From the NCBI GenBank assembly GCA_947503145.1, contig CANNCP010000001.1, positions 248,001-312,000 on the forward strand: a stretch of 64,000 nt of DNA, given 5' to 3'. Below are positions 55,543-64,000 of this stretch, piece after piece (positions within the stretch are counted from its first letter, which is position 1; the number at the start of each line of letters is the position of its first letter). A model generated the notes under the pieces. It had not been told where the DNA came from. It ran no database searches and saw only the letters and a program-made list of their open reading frames with translations. This DNA is from an uncultured Roseovarius sp. (GTDB lineage: Bacteria; Pseudomonadota; Alphaproteobacteria; Rhodobacterales; Rhodobacteraceae). The position numbers were made by a program, and so were the translations under genes.

Positions 55543-55785
55543 CAAGTCATCCATCCGGGTGTTTTTTGCTGCACCTACTTTGCCTACACACAGCACCCAA
55601 ATGCAAGCTCTGCCACAAGGCTTGGCTCAGTGGCCTGTACCCGGTCCCCTGTATCGGTGAACTGCGACCGCACATGTTGCAGGGCCAGAATCGGATAAAT
55701 GGCACCGCATTTCACCTTGCTGCGCAGCGGGACAAATTCGACTGAACGCAACATGCTCCTGCCGCCAAGCAATCCTCAACAACAA
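55543..55785. other. Intergenic stretch without a confident gene
   Basis: Between the small lipoprotein and the pnp terminator I see no supported gene. A minus-strand frame (55584-55754 or 55772) would encode about 56 residues (MLRSVEFVPLRSKVKCGAIY...), but it begins at the terminator T-run of pnp and has a poorly spaced AGGAG, so I treat it as unproven. Confidence 0.3.
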
Positions 55786-55815
55786 AAAAGCCCCGGTGTT
55801 TCCACCGGGGCTTTT
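55786..55815 (-). terminator. Intrinsic terminator of pnp
   Basis: Perfect 13-bp arms AAAAGCCCCGGTG (55786-55798) and CACCGGGGCTTTT (55803-55815) with a TTTC/GAAA loop. On the minus strand it is followed by TTTTTTGTTGTTG, as expected for termination of pnp about 70 bp after its stop codon. Confidence 0.88.
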
Positions 55816-55825
55816 CCTGCAATAT

Positions 55826-55875
55826 CAAGGCGTTCACGGAAAGCCTGAATCACCGCTTTTTGCAATACGCTTCAA
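55826..55875 (+). repeat. Degenerate short-form hairpin repeat
   Basis: CAAGGCGTTCACGGAAA, then the 14-nt loop GCCTGAATCACCGC, then TTTTTGCAATACGCTTC. The stem is imperfect but the loop keeps CCTGAATCAC as in other copies. It lies between the pnp stop and its terminator, so it would be in the pnp 3' untranslated region. Confidence 0.6.
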
Positions 55876-55884
55876 GCCGTCGGC

Positions 55885-58017
55885 TCAGGCGTCGTTTTTC
55901 TCCGGCTCGATTTCTTCGCCGGTTTCCTGATCGACCACTTTCATCGACAGACGGACCTTGCCGCGATCGTCAAAGCCCAACAGCTTGACCTTCACTTCCT
56001 GGCCTTCCTTCAGAACGTCCGAGGGATGGTTCAGGCGGCGGCTCTCGATCTGACTGACATGCACCAGGCCGTCACGCTTGCCAAAGAAGTTCACGAAGGC
56101 GCCGAAATCGACGATCTTGACCACGGTCCCGGTATAGACCTTGCCTTCTTCCGGCTCGGCCACGATCGAGTGGATCATGTCGTAGGCTTTCTTGATGGCC
56201 TCGGCATTGGGCGACGCGATCTTGATGATGCCTTCGTCGTTGATGTCGACCTTGGCGCCCGACACTTCGACGATCTCACGGATGACCTTGCCGCCCGAAC
56301 CGATGACCTCACGGATTTTGTCCGTGGGGATCTGCATCGTCTCGATGCGCGGCGCGTGGATCGAGAAATCCTGCGCGCCGGTCAGCGCCTTGTTCATCTC
56401 GCCCAGAATGTGCATCCGGCCGTCCTTGGCCTGAGCCAGCGCCTTTTGCATGATGTCAGGCGTGATGCCTGCCACCTTGATATCCATTTGCAGCGACGTG
56501 ATGCCGTTCTCGGTGCCTGCAACCTTGAAATCCATGTCGCCGAGGTGATCCTCGTCGCCAAGAATATCGGTCAGGATGGCATAAGACCCGTCATCCTCAA
56601 GGATCAGACCCATTGCCACACCGGCAACGGCGGTCTTGAGCGGCACGCCCGCGTCCATCATCGACAGCGAGGCACCACAGACCGACGCCATCGAGCTGGA
56701 GCCGTTGGATTCGGTGATCTCACTGACCAGACGGATCGTGTACGGGAAATCCGTCCCGGCAGGCAGGACCGCCTGAAGTGCACGCCATGCCAGCTTGCCG
56801 TGACCGATCTCGCGGCGACCCGGAGGGCCCACGCGACCCGCTTCGCCCACCGAATAGGGGGGGAAGTTATAGTGCAGCAGGAAGTTCGACTTGAACATGC
56901 CTTGCAGGCTGTCGATCATCTGCTCATCGTCGCCGGTGCCCAGCGTGGTCACAACCAGACCCTGCGTTTCGCCGCGTGTGAACAGCGCCGAACCGTGGGT
57001 ACGGGGCAGCAGGCCGGTTTCGCACACGATATCGCGCACCTTGTCCAGCGCCCGACCATCAATCCGCTTGCTGGTCTTGACAACATCGCCACGCAGCACA
57101 ACCGCTTCGAGCTTCTTCAGCGCCGCACCGAGGTTGGCATCTTCAAGCTGCTCTTCGCTCAGCGATTCCCTTATCGCCGCCTTGGCGTCGGAAACCGCAG
57201 TTGTGCGTTCCTGCTTGTCGGTGATCGCATAAGCCGCGCGCACCTTGTCCTCGCCAACCGCTTTCACGGCTGCATACAGCTCCGAGTAATCCGGCGGGCT
57301 GAAGTCGAACGGCTCTTTTGCCGCGGATTCGGCCAGATCAATGATCAGGTCGATCACCGGCTGGATTTGCTCATGCGCGAAATTGACAGCGCCCAGCATC
57401 TCTTCTTCGGTCAGCTCGTAGGCTTCGGATTCGACCATCATCACGGCGTCTTTGGTGCCGGCGACAACCAGATCGAGCCGCTGATCGGGGTTGTTCTTGA
57501 GTTCGTGCATGTCGTCGCATGTCGGGTTCAGGATGTAGTCGCCATCCTCATAGCCCACGCGGCAGCTTGCGATCGGGCCACGGAACGGCGCGCCTGAAAT
57601 CGTCAGCGCGGCGGATGCGGCGATCATCGCGACCATGTCGGGATCGTTGACCAGATCATGGCTGAGCACGGTGCACATCACCAGTGTCTCGTGTTTGAAC
57701 CCGGGGACAAACAGCGGGCGGATCGGGCGGTCGATCAGACGCGCGGTCAGCGTCTCTTTTTCCGTCGGGCGCGCCTCGCGCTTGAAAAAGCCGCCGGGCA
57801 CCTTGCCGGCCGCATAATATTTCTCTTGGTAGTGAACCGTGAGCGGGAAGAAATCCAACCCCGGTTTCGGTTGTTTGGCAAAGGTCACGTTGGCCATGAC
57901 GCTGGTTTCACCCAGCGTGGCGATGACGGACCCGTCTGCCTGTCGGGCAACCTTGCCCGTTTCCAATGTAAGGGTTTCTTCGCCCCACTGAATCGATTTT
58001 TTCACTTCGTTGAACAT
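55885..58017 (-). CDS. pnp: Polyribonucleotide nucleotidyltransferase (PNPase)
   Basis: A 710-residue trimeric phosphorolytic 3'-5' exoribonuclease. Two RNase PH domains (1-~230 and ~310-540) are joined by an alpha-helical linker; the catalytic region includes GSGGSSM-like [19 protein letters not shown] domain ([20 protein letters not shown], about 555-610) and an S1 domain (about 620-690, [18 protein letters not shown]) bind RNA. It lies in the usual order after rpsO, but a DMT transporter gene and a hairpin repeat intervene. Length is normal. Confidence 0.97.
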   Translation of the reverse strand: MFNEVKKSIQWGEETLTLETGKVARQADGSVIATLGETSVMANVTFAKQPKPGLDFFPLTVHYQEKYYAAGKVPGGFFKREARPTEKETLTARLIDRPIRPLFVPGFKHETLVMCTVLSHDLVNDPDMVAMIAASAALTISGAPFRGPIASCRVGYEDGDYILNPTCDDMHELKNNPDQRLDLVVAGTKDAVMMVESEAYELTEEEMLGAVNFAHEQIQPVIDLIIDLAESAAKEPFDFSPPDYSELYAAVKAVGEDKVRAAYAITDKQERTTAVSDAKAAIRESLSEEQLEDANLGAALKKLEAVVLRGDVVKTSKRIDGRALDKVRDIVCETGLLPRTHGSALFTRGETQGLVVTTLGTGDDEQMIDSLQGMFKSNFLLHYNFPPYSVGEAGRVGPPGRREIGHGKLAWRALQAVLPAGTDFPYTIRLVSEITESNGSSSMASVCGASLSMMDAGVPLKTAVAGVAMGLILEDDGSYAILTDILGDEDHLGDMDFKVAGTENGITSLQMDIKVAGITPDIMQKALAQAKDGRMHILGEMNKALTGAQDFSIHAPRIETMQIPTDKIREVIGSGGKVIREIVEVSGAKVDINDEGIIKIASPNAEAIKKAYDMIHSIVAEPEEGKVYTGTVVKIVDFGAFVNFFGKRDGLVHVSQIESRRLNHPSDVLKEGQEVKVKLLGFDDRGKVRLSMKVVDQETGEEIEPEKNDA

Positions 58018-58289
58018 CTATCGTTTCCTGTCTGGAGGCACTCCGGGCCCCTGCCCGGTCCTCCGTTTCAATGGCGGCCCCATTGCCGCCGACCCCAATC
58101 TTGTTTCATGCGCCCGGGATCAGGGACATCACGTCTCAGATGCGCGGGCCATACAGGAGTTTTGCGCATTTGGAAAGCGGCGATGATTTATGTGCGTTTC
58201 CGCAAAAATGGGCTTCTCGCACGATAATTGGCACGGACCTGATCGGCACGGGTCGCACCGATCACGATTTACCCCGCCGTGTGATAAGA

Positions 58290-59153
58290 TCAGCGCGGCA
58301 CGGCCCGCCGGACCGCCAGCAGCGTGCCGAAACCGGACGCGGCGATCACGCACAACCCAGCCAGTGCCACCGCATCGGGCCAATCGCCAAAGACCAGAAC
58401 CCCCACCACCGTCGCAGCGATCAGTTGTGAATAGATCAGTGGCGCGATCACCGTTGCGCTGGCGATCCGGCTGGCAAAGACCAGGATGTAATTGCCCATG
58501 GCCGACCCCACCGCACTAAGCAGCACCAGCCCGGCGGCAGGTAGCCCGGCCTCGGGCCAGGTCGCGACCGCGCCAAAGGGCGCCAGCACCACCGTACCGA
58601 TGATCAATTGCGAAACCAGCAGAAATCGGGGCCGGTAATGCCCCGCGATGGCCCGTGTCATCATCAGGTAGGACCCATAAAAACACCCTGCCAGCAGCGC
58701 CAGCGCGATCCCTGGCGTCGCGCCAAAGCCCGGCTTGACCACCAGCATGACACCGACGAAACCGATCAGCAGCAGCCCGGTGCGCAGCGGTGAAATCCGC
58801 TCGCCCAGAAATACCACGGCCAGCAGATAGGACACGACAGGCCCGATAAAAAATGCGCCGAACACATCCGCGATCGGCTCGGTCCGCAGGGCGGTGAGGA
58901 TGCTGCAAATGCCGCCGACGATAAACAGCGTCCGCAGCAGCACCTTCCAGTCTAGAAAATGCACCAGCTCCGCACGTTTCAGCCCACTGAACGGCAACAG
59001 CAGCAGCGCCCCCAGCGCAAAGCGCGACCATGCGACAAAGATCGGGCTGGCCCCGCCCGCTGTCAGCAGCTTGCCCGCGGTGTCACCGAATACCACAAGG
59101 CTGGTGGCGGCAAAGACCATGGCGGCCACCTGTAAAAGCAATGCAGCGGGCAT
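58290..59153 (-). CDS. EamA/DMT-family transporter between rpsO and pnp
   Basis: A 287-residue membrane protein with about ten hydrophobic segments in two EamA repeats (about 5-135 and 148-280). It has VAWSRFALGALLLLPFSG early and FIGPVVSYLLAVVFLGERIS at the end of repeat 1. It is of a different subfamily from the DMT gene at 7122. A full-length 116-bp type repeat lies 36 bp upstream of its start. Its position between rpsO and pnp is unusual. The substrate is unknown. Confidence 0.86.
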   Translation of the reverse strand: MPAALLLQVAAMVFAATSLVVFGDTAGKLLTAGGASPIFVAWSRFALGALLLLPFSGLKRAELVHFLDWKVLLRTLFIVGGICSILTALRTEPIADVFGAFFIGPVVSYLLAVVFLGERISPLRTGLLLIGFVGVMLVVKPGFGATPGIALALLAGCFYGSYLMMTRAIAGHYRPRFLLVSQLIIGTVVLAPFGAVATWPEAGLPAAGLVLLSAVGSAMGNYILVFASRIASATVIAPLIYSQLIAATVVGVLVFGDWPDAVALAGLCVIAASGFGTLLAVRRAVPR

Positions 59154-59189
59154 GAGCGGGATCCTTATCGGCGCACGTCACGCGCCGTC

Positions 59190-59303
59190 AAAGCGTTCTG
59201 CCTTAAACCTGAGGCACTCGGTTAAGGTGGAATGCGTACAACGATCATATGTATCGCTGCGTTCCGCAAAAGCTGTGATTCAGGTTTTTCGCGGAACGCT
59301 TTA
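59190..59303 (-). repeat. Full-length double-hairpin repeat, copy B
   Basis: Reverse-orientation copy of the element at 6926-7041, 114 bp. Read on the minus strand it runs from TAAAGCGTTCCGCGAAAAAC through the loop CCTGAATCACAGC, the spacer GATACATATGATCG and the identical second loop CCGAGTGCCTCAGG to GCAGAACGCTTT. TTGA/TCAA pairs in copy A are TTAA/TTAA here, a compensatory change in the hairpin 2 stem. Confidence 0.92.
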
Positions 59304-59346
59304 GATGGGCCTCACCCATGCCTGCGACATCACGGGGGCGGATACG

Positions 59347-59373
59347 AAAACGCCCGCTCTTTTCAGAACGGGC
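59347..59373 (-). terminator. Intrinsic terminator of rpsO
   Basis: On the minus strand GCCCGTTCT pairs with AGAGCGGGC (one G-U) around a GAAA loop, followed by GTTTTCG. It lies about 30 bp after the rpsO stop, between rpsO and the repeat/DMT segment, so rpsO and pnp are probably separate transcripts here. Confidence 0.8.
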
Positions 59374-59402
59374 ATTTGTGGAATTGCGTAGTTCCGGACG
59401 GC

Positions 59403-59672
59403 TTAGCGGCGGATACCCAGACGCTTGATAAGGTCCTGATACCGTGCTTCATCCTTGGATTTGGTATAATCCAGCAGCTTGCGGCGCAGGGCAACCATCT
59501 TCAAGAGACCACGACGACCGTGGTTGTCTTTCTTATGGGTCTTGAAGTGTTCGGTCAGCGTGGTGATACGCGAGGTCAGAATAGCAACCTGAACTTCGGG
59601 CGACCCGGTGTCGCCTTCCTTGGTTGCGAATTCCTTCATCAACCGGTTTTTTTCTTCGACAGTGATCGACAT
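59403..59672 (-). CDS. rpsO: 30S ribosomal protein S15
   Basis: An 89-residue ribosomal protein of standard length. It begins [20 protein letters not shown], has [20 protein letters not shown], and ends in IKRLGIRR, all canonical for S15. AAGGAG lies just before the ATG at 59672. It belongs to the rbfA-truB-rpsO-pnp cluster on the minus strand, with its own terminator downstream. Confidence 0.97.
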   Translation of the reverse strand: MSITVEEKNRLMKEFATKEGDTGSPEVQVAILTSRITTLTEHFKTHKKDNHGRRGLLKMVALRRKLLDYTKSKDEARYQDLIKRLGIRR

Positions 59673-59811
59673 CGGGATCTCCTTGTATGAAAGGGTTCTG
59701 GGCACAAGCCGGGATGTCGTCCAGCAAGGTCCATGGAGTCTGCGCCACGGCACATGCCGGACGCCGGGCGCGTATAGGCCAGTTATGTCTCAAAGAAAAG
59801 CGAAAATGAGG

Positions 59812-61047
59812 TCAGGCGGCAACGCCCGGCCAATCCAGCACGCTCTGCCCGATCAGCGTCACATGGCCCAGCGTCAGCCCGGGCGCATTGTGCACCGCCG
59901 CAATGGGCGTTCCGTTAAGCAGTACGTGTTGCAGGTCCGGCACGTCGGCGTCCGGTTCGATCGTCACGTCCGGTTCGGGATTCGCCAGATCGTCAAAGAC
60001 GATCATCAGCGTATCCTCGGCCAGCGAGAAATCCAGGATTTCGGGCTGATGCTCTGCCGTAGCCCAGGGGCCGATGGCTACCGTATCGGCCCCTTCGCCT
60101 GTCGTCACGATATCGCCCGCACCCGCAAGGATCATGTCATCCCCACCGCCGCCGTTCAGGTAATTCGCCCCATCGGTATCGTCCCATTCGGCCGTGTCGG
60201 GATCATCCTCCAGCCCGATGATCGTATCATCACCCCAACCACCAAAGAGCGTATCCTGCCCCGCACCGCCAATCAGCACATCATCGCCCAGCCCGCCATG
60301 CAGCGCATCCGCACCCGCACCGCCCTCCAGCGTGTCATCGCCCGCGCCGCCGAACAGCGTGTCGTTACCATCATCACCCGCCAGCAGGTCGGCACCGCCA
60401 TGACCGTAGAGCGCGTCATTGCCTGCACCACCACGCAACTGATCCTGCCCGTCGCCGCCATGCAGGTTATCATCGCCCGCATCGCCGCTGAGGCTGTCGT
60501 CTCCTGATCCGCCAAATAGCGCATCGTCGCCAGCCCCACCGCCGATCAGATCGTCACCGGCATAGCCATTCTGCCAATCGACACCTTCGGTGCCCGGCAT
60601 GATGTCGTCGCCCGCGCCACCTGACGTGATCTGCTCGCCCGGCGATACATCCAGTGCGGGGATACCCTGCCCGTCGCCTTGTTCGGGCTTGGCCGTACCC
60701 TGAGCGGAATCATCGGTTTCGGGGTCATTGGCCGGGACGGGATCACCGGGATCGGGCACAGCCATCTGCCCGGAACTATCGTCATTGTCGTCGGTGGCAT
60801 CATCCGCCACAGCCTGTACGGCGTCGCCGTCCGGCCCGTCTGTGTCCGATACCGTGCCTGCATCATCTCCGGTGGCTAAATCAAGGATGCTCTGCCCGGT
60901 TCCGTCGGCCACATCCCCTGCCTCTGTCGGCGCATCGACATCGGGGCTGTCGACGTCCTGAGCATCGGCGCCCTCGTCCCCGGACATATCGAGAAAGGCG
61001 ATCGACCCGATTGCCATCATACCCATGAGGCCTGCCAATAGCAGCAT
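59812..61047 (-). CDS. Membrane-anchored or secreted RTX-type calcium-binding protein
   Basis: A 411-residue, very acidic protein. The N-terminus [20 protein letters not shown] is a hydrophobic anchor or signal. Residues ~22-130 are low-complexity Asp/Gly/Ala. About 14 RTX nonapeptides follow (~140-280; for example [20 protein letters not shown]), which would form a calcium beta-roll. A C-terminal domain of about 130 residues follows. It lies between DUF1643 and rpsO. Function unknown; Roseobacter proteins of this type are often secreted. A type I secretion system is not in the window. Confidence 0.85.
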   Translation of the reverse strand: MLLLAGLMGMMAIGSIAFLDMSGDEGADAQDVDSPDVDAPTEAGDVADGTGQSILDLATGDDAGTVSDTDGPDGDAVQAVADDATDDNDDSSGQMAVPDPGDPVPANDPETDDSAQGTAKPEQGDGQGIPALDVSPGEQITSGGAGDDIMPGTEGVDWQNGYAGDDLIGGGAGDDALFGGSGDDSLSGDAGDDNLHGGDGQDQLRGGAGNDALYGHGGADLLAGDDGNDTLFGGAGDDTLEGGAGADALHGGLGDDVLIGGAGQDTLFGGWGDDTIIGLEDDPDTAEWDDTDGANYLNGGGGDDMILAGAGDIVTTGEGADTVAIGPWATAEHQPEILDFSLAEDTLMIVFDDLANPEPDVTIEPDADVPDLQHVLLNGTPIAAVHNAPGLTLGHVTLIGQSVLDWPGVAA

Positions 61048-61123
61048 ATCACCTACTCACACTTACCCATGGCAAGTGTGCCGTCGGCCCCCCGCTCTGG
61101 TCAATCACGACCTGATCTGATGG

Positions 61124-61639
61124 TTAACCGCCGGGCAGCCAGAGCTGCGGCTGCTGGCTGTAACTGATGTAGAGCGGATGCCGGGGGTGGCCGGCCTTGG
61201 TCAGCCCCAGATGGTGCACCGCGCGCCCGGTCTCGCGCAGCAGCGCCGCCACCTGCGGGCCGCGCTCCAGATGCGCACCATGCGTGCCCCATCCGGCAAT
61301 GATCTGGTCGGTCCAGCCGCAGCCCTCGACGATGGCCGCATCATTGCCCGGCCCCACCGGATCGGCGGCGGCGCGCATCTGGCGCGGATCGGTATCGCGC
61401 CAGGCAAAGATGTTCGTGACCCGGAACGCGCCAAAGCCCAGCGCGCGCGCGCGCCGCTCACAGCGCTCGACCGTGGGATCGTTCTGCACCTCGGTCGCGG
61501 TTGACGGATTCAGCATTATAAACAGGGCGCGCCGCCCGTCAGGCTGCCAGATGCGGGTCAGCTGATAGCGATAACGCTCGCAGGGCGAATAGATCGCGGT
61601 CGATTGCGCGTCGTCCTTGAGATGTGTCCGCTCGATCAT
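61124..61639 (-). CDS. DUF1643 domain protein
   Basis: A 171-residue protein of the DUF1643 family, whose function is not established. Family blocks visible are SPCERYRYQLTRIW, RALFIMLNPSTATEVQNDPT and RVTNIFAWRDTDPRQM. No membrane span or signal. It lies 54 bp downstream of truB on the same strand. Confidence 0.85.
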   Translation of the reverse strand: MIERTHLKDDAQSTAIYSPCERYRYQLTRIWQPDGRRALFIMLNPSTATEVQNDPTVERCERRARALGFGAFRVTNIFAWRDTDPRQMRAAADPVGPGNDAAIVEGCGWTDQIIAGWGTHGAHLERGPQVAALLRETGRAVHHLGLTKAGHPRHPLYISYSQQPQLWLPGG

Positions 61640-61693
61640 GAACCGCTTTTGCCGCCCATCGTCCCCCGATGCAAGTGGGCCAGGCGAAACGCG

Positions 61694-62620
61694 TTAGCTT
61701 TCGGTGTCGCTCTGCGGTGCCACGAACACCCGGCTGGGATGCAGCGCACCGGCCTTGTAGATACCGACCGCCACGGCATGCCCGTCCAGCGAGGCCCAGC
61801 ATTCATCGCCGTATTCGGCGTCACCCGGATACACCATGCCGGGATTGCCGTTGCGCAGCTTTGCCGCGCCTTCTGGCGTGCAGCGCAACTCGGGCAGTTC
61901 GCTCAGCCCCACTTCGAGCGGCAGCAGATGCCCGTCCAGTTCCGGATCCTGCGCCAGCGCCTCGATGCGGTCCAGCGTGATGCCGTCTTCGACATCGAAC
62001 GGCCCGGACCAGATCCGGCGCAACCAGATCACATGCCCGTGACAGCCCAGCGCCGCGCCCAGATCGCGCGCGATGGCGCGCACATAGCCACCCTTGCCGC
62101 AGGTCATCTCCAGCACGGCGGTATCGGCGTCGGGCCGATCCGTCAGCAGCAGCTCCTCCACCCAGAGCGGGCGGGCGGCGATCTCTATATCCTCGCCGTC
62201 GCGAGCCAGCTTGTAAGCGCGCTGACCGTCAATCTTGACTGCCGAAAATTTCGGCGGCACCTGCATGATATCGCCGACAAAGGGGCGCAACGCTTCCTTG
62301 ATCTCGTCATCGGTCGGGCGCGCGTCGCTCTGCGCGATCACCTCGCCTTCGGCATCATCGGTATTGGTGGCCTGCCCGAACCGCACGGCGAACCGGTAGG
62401 CCTTCAGCGCATCTGTCACGAATGGCACGGTCTTGGTCGCCTCGCCCAGTGCCACCGCCAGCACTCCGGTCGCTTGCGGGTCGAGCGTGCCTGCATGGCC
62501 CGCCTTTTTTGCCTGAAGCGCCCAGCGCACCTTGTTTACCACAGCGGTCGAGGTCGGGCCTGCTGGCTTGTCCACCACCAGCCAGCCGGAAATGTCGCGC
62601 CCCTTGCGTTTGCGTGCCAT
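61694..62620 (-). CDS. truB: tRNA pseudouridine(55) synthase TruB
   Basis: A 308-residue enzyme that makes pseudouridine 55 in the tRNA T-loop. Catalytic Asp47 lies in [14 protein letters not shown]; the N-terminal KPAGPTST block and [15 protein letters not shown] are intact. The second of two adjacent ATGs is used (62620; 62623 is equally possible). It follows the glycosidase-like gene after 95 bp and belongs to the rbfA-truB cluster. Confidence 0.95.
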   Translation of the reverse strand: MARKRKGRDISGWLVVDKPAGPTSTAVVNKVRWALQAKKAGHAGTLDPQATGVLAVALGEATKTVPFVTDALKAYRFAVRFGQATNTDDAEGEVIAQSDARPTDDEIKEALRPFVGDIMQVPPKFSAVKIDGQRAYKLARDGEDIEIAARPLWVEELLLTDRPDADTAVLEMTCGKGGYVRAIARDLGAALGCHGHVIWLRRIWSGPFDVEDGITLDRIEALAQDPELDGHLLPLEVGLSELPELRCTPEGAAKLRNGNPGMVYPGDAEYGDECWASLDGHAVAVGIYKAGALHPSRVFVAPQSDTES

Positions 62621-62715
62621 CATGCCGCCCTTTTGCCCCGTGACCAGAGGCTGGCGGGCTATCTCACAGGGGGGATCGTGTCAATCTCGGCCGTGTCAGT
62701 CTGTCAGACTGTGCA

Positions 62716-63444
62716 TCAGCGGGGCACGACCGTGCCGACAATCGGCCCCATTGGAAAACCTGCATCGTGGCGATTCAGACCCGGCGCATAAAGCCGCGAG
62801 ATGTTGCCATCAAAATAGAGCGCCTGTGGCAGCTTCAGGTAGTCACGAAACAGCCGCCCGAAGGCGTGAAAGTTCACCGGACTCTGCGAGATCGCAAAAA
62901 CCGCGCGCTTGCCATCCGCCGAAGTACCGACACCGTTGCGTATATACAGGCTGTCGCTCTTCGCCAGAAACCGCGGGTGCAGCTGGCCGTCGATCACCAG
63001 CATCGGCCCCGATTGACTGGCGTACTCACAAACCGGCGCATCGCGCACGAAACGACGCGTCTCGATCACGTCAGCACGATCCTCGCCGATGCAGAACACC
63101 CCGTTCGGCAGCAGGCCGAAATTGCCCGGCCCGGCACTGGCGATCACCTTCGCCCGCTCTTCTCCATCTTCAACGTAATGTCCCACGGGGCTGCGGTCCG
63201 CGTGATACATGCCCGCATTCATCGCAAACCCCAGACGCGCGTGACCGGGCCCAAGCAAGGCATCGACCTTGTCAAAACTGCCCAGCGGCATACCCGCGCC
63301 GTCGTTCAGAAACAGTCGCAGATCCTCTGCCGCCACGTCCACTTCACAGATGGCGTACCCGGCGCCGTCAAACACCACATCCCGACACTCCGCCGCCGCC
63401 AGCGGTACCGGCACCAGAAGCAAGAGCGCCCATACCCCGCGCAA
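62716..63444 (-). CDS. Phosphodiester glycosidase-like exported protein (DUF2233/NAGPA)
   Basis: A 242-residue exported protein. The signal peptide (MRGVWALLLLVPVPLAAAE) is cleaved near AAA-E. The body matches the phosphodiester glycosidase (NAGPA-like) fold: GFAMNAGMYHADRSPVGHYV, GNFGLLPNGVF and the late LPQALYFDGNISRLYAPG. Related enzymes cleave N-acetylglucosamine-1-phosphodiester bonds; the bacterial substrate is uncertain, perhaps in teichoic/capsular or envelope phosphoglycans. It starts 5 bp after rbfA. Confidence 0.82.
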   Translation of the reverse strand: MRGVWALLLLVPVPLAAAECRDVVFDGAGYAICEVDVAAEDLRLFLNDGAGMPLGSFDKVDALLGPGHARLGFAMNAGMYHADRSPVGHYVEDGEERAKVIASAGPGNFGLLPNGVFCIGEDRADVIETRRFVRDAPVCEYASQSGPMLVIDGQLHPRFLAKSDSLYIRNGVGTSADGKRAVFAISQSPVNFHAFGRLFRDYLKLPQALYFDGNISRLYAPGLNRHDAGFPMGPIVGTVVPR

Positions 63445-63449
63445 CGCGC

Positions 63450-63845
63450 TTACTCTTCCAGGTCGCGCTGTACCGCGTCCTGCGCGAACAGGCGGCGCGT
63501 CTCGTCCATCTGGTCGAAAGTGGTATCGAGCCGGAACCGCAGGTCGGGCGCGTATTTCAACGCCAGCTTCTTGCCGATCATATGACGCAGTTCGCCCTTG
63601 TTGCGCGCCAGCAGCGCCACGATCTCGTCCTGCCCCTTGCCGCCGAGCGGCAGCACATAGGCGGTCGCGATCTTCAGATCTGCCGACATGCGCACCTCGC
63701 CCACCGTCACCGACAGGCGGTTAAGGTCGGGATCATGAACATCCCCGCGTGCCAGCACATCCGACAGAGCGCGGCGGATCAACTCCCCCACCCGCAGCTG
63801 TCGCTGCGACGGTCCGGGCCCATCTTGAAACTTGTTCTTTGCCAT
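63450..63845 (-). CDS. rbfA: Ribosome-binding factor RbfA
   Basis: A 131-residue 30S maturation factor. KH-like fold with [20 protein letters not shown] near the N-terminus, [19 protein letters not shown] in the middle and [19 protein letters not shown] at the end. The ATG at 63845 is the conserved start; the frame extends upstream without similarity. It heads a minus-strand group rbfA, DUF2233, truB, DUF1643. Confidence 0.95.
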   Translation of the reverse strand: MAKNKFQDGPGPSQRQLRVGELIRRALSDVLARGDVHDPDLNRLSVTVGEVRMSADLKIATAYVLPLGGKGQDEIVALLARNKGELRHMIGKKLALKYAPDLRFRLDTTFDQMDETRRLFAQDAVQRDLEE

Positions 63846-64000
63846 AACCTCGCATCTAAGCGTTCCAACAGCTTTTGCCAAGCAACCATCCTCGCAGCCA
63901 GCCATTCCCGCCATGATACTTCTTCTTGCAAGAAATATCCCGGGGAGTTTGAGGGGCAGCGCCCCTCATTCCAGAAACATTCCAATAACAGGCAAGCGCG
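63846..64000. other. Edge region with repeat and hairpin, no gene seen
   Basis: No gene is supported in the last 155 bp. It holds a CTTCTTGC...AATATCCC repeat (63920-63946) similar to 27478-27515, and a hairpin with arms GAGGGGC (63951-63957) and GCCCCTC (63961-63967), which may end a gene outside the window. Confidence 0.5.

Noticed and set aside
56026..57597. A 523-codon plus-strand frame.
   Set aside because: It is antisense to pnp, whose RNase PH, KH and S1 domains are intact.
60280..60640. Regular short repeats that could be mistaken for a CRISPR or tandem-repeat array.
   Set aside because: The period is about 27 bp and in frame, encoding RTX nonapeptides of the gene at 59812-61047.
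1..64000. tRNA or rRNA genes and CRISPR arrays.
   Set aside because: Scanning for T-loop-like strings found only one in the exonuclease gene (25607-25617) without a cloverleaf, and no spaced direct repeats outside coding regions.

Overview
The window looks like a piece of chromosome from an alphaproteobacterium of the Rhodobacteraceae (Roseobacter group). I infer this from the high GC content, the gene orders RNase D-lptC-lptA-lptB-hpf-ptsN and rbfA-truB-rpsO-pnp, the alphaproteobacterial protein style, and gene types common in this group (two-domain NodH-like sulfotransferase, branching glycosyltransferase with a long C-terminal extension, RTX-repeat protein, patatin-like phospholipase beside a liv transporter). 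I see no rRNA or tRNA gene, CRISPR array, prophage or intact insertion sequence. About 58 protein genes are supported, plus two gene remnants.

Layout. 1-5234: tail of an SGNH-type protein, then a complete branched-chain amino acid/amide ABC transporter (livG, livF, binding protein, livH, livM). 5313-8066: patatin-like phospholipase, the C-terminal remnant of an ISAs1-type transposase, a 116-bp double-hairpin repeat and a DMT exporter of lower GC. 8110-11235: kdsD, trhO, pncA and a VanZ-like gene. 11403-22120: an envelope glycan block with glmM, a capsule-type ABC permease, cysQ, kdsB, galU, two tandem glycosyltransferases, a GT14-like branching enzyme and a two-domain sulfotransferase. Together these suggest a sulfated, possibly Kdo-linked surface polysaccharide. 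22133-25932 (minus strand): ptsN, hpf, lptB, lptA, lptC and an RNase D-like exonuclease. 26056-30804: arfB with an unusual leader, a queuosine-precursor transporter, mepA, an MFS transporter, a thioesterase and yggT. 31058-35769: recQ, yaaA and a hybrid sensor kinase. 35991-43533: bacterial alpha-2-macroglobulin plus PBP1C (pbpC), a known envelope-defence and repair pair. 43634-47577: thiolase, rpe and an acyl-CoA ligase. 47755-50642: copper module (CueR-type promoter, copA, cueR). 50905-55542: trkH, a broken ThDP-enzyme remnant, aroC, an Lrp/AsnC regulator, an L,D-transpeptidase and a small lipoprotein. 55885-63845 (minus strand): the rbfA-truB-rpsO-pnp translation and RNA-decay cluster, interrupted by a glycosidase-like gene, a DUF1643 gene, an RTX-repeat protein and a second DMT exporter.

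The two most unusual signals lie between genes. First, a family of hairpin repeats with conserved 14-nt loops and varying stems recurs across the window. Both full-length copies sit in the same orientation directly upstream of EamA/DMT transporter genes. Second, upstream of arfB the minus strand carries an 18-codon mini-ORF whose Shine-Dalgarno region can pair over 15 nt with the 16S rRNA tail. It is followed by an internal anti-SD segment and an intrinsic terminator just before the arfB start, an arrangement that could attenuate a ribosome-rescue gene.
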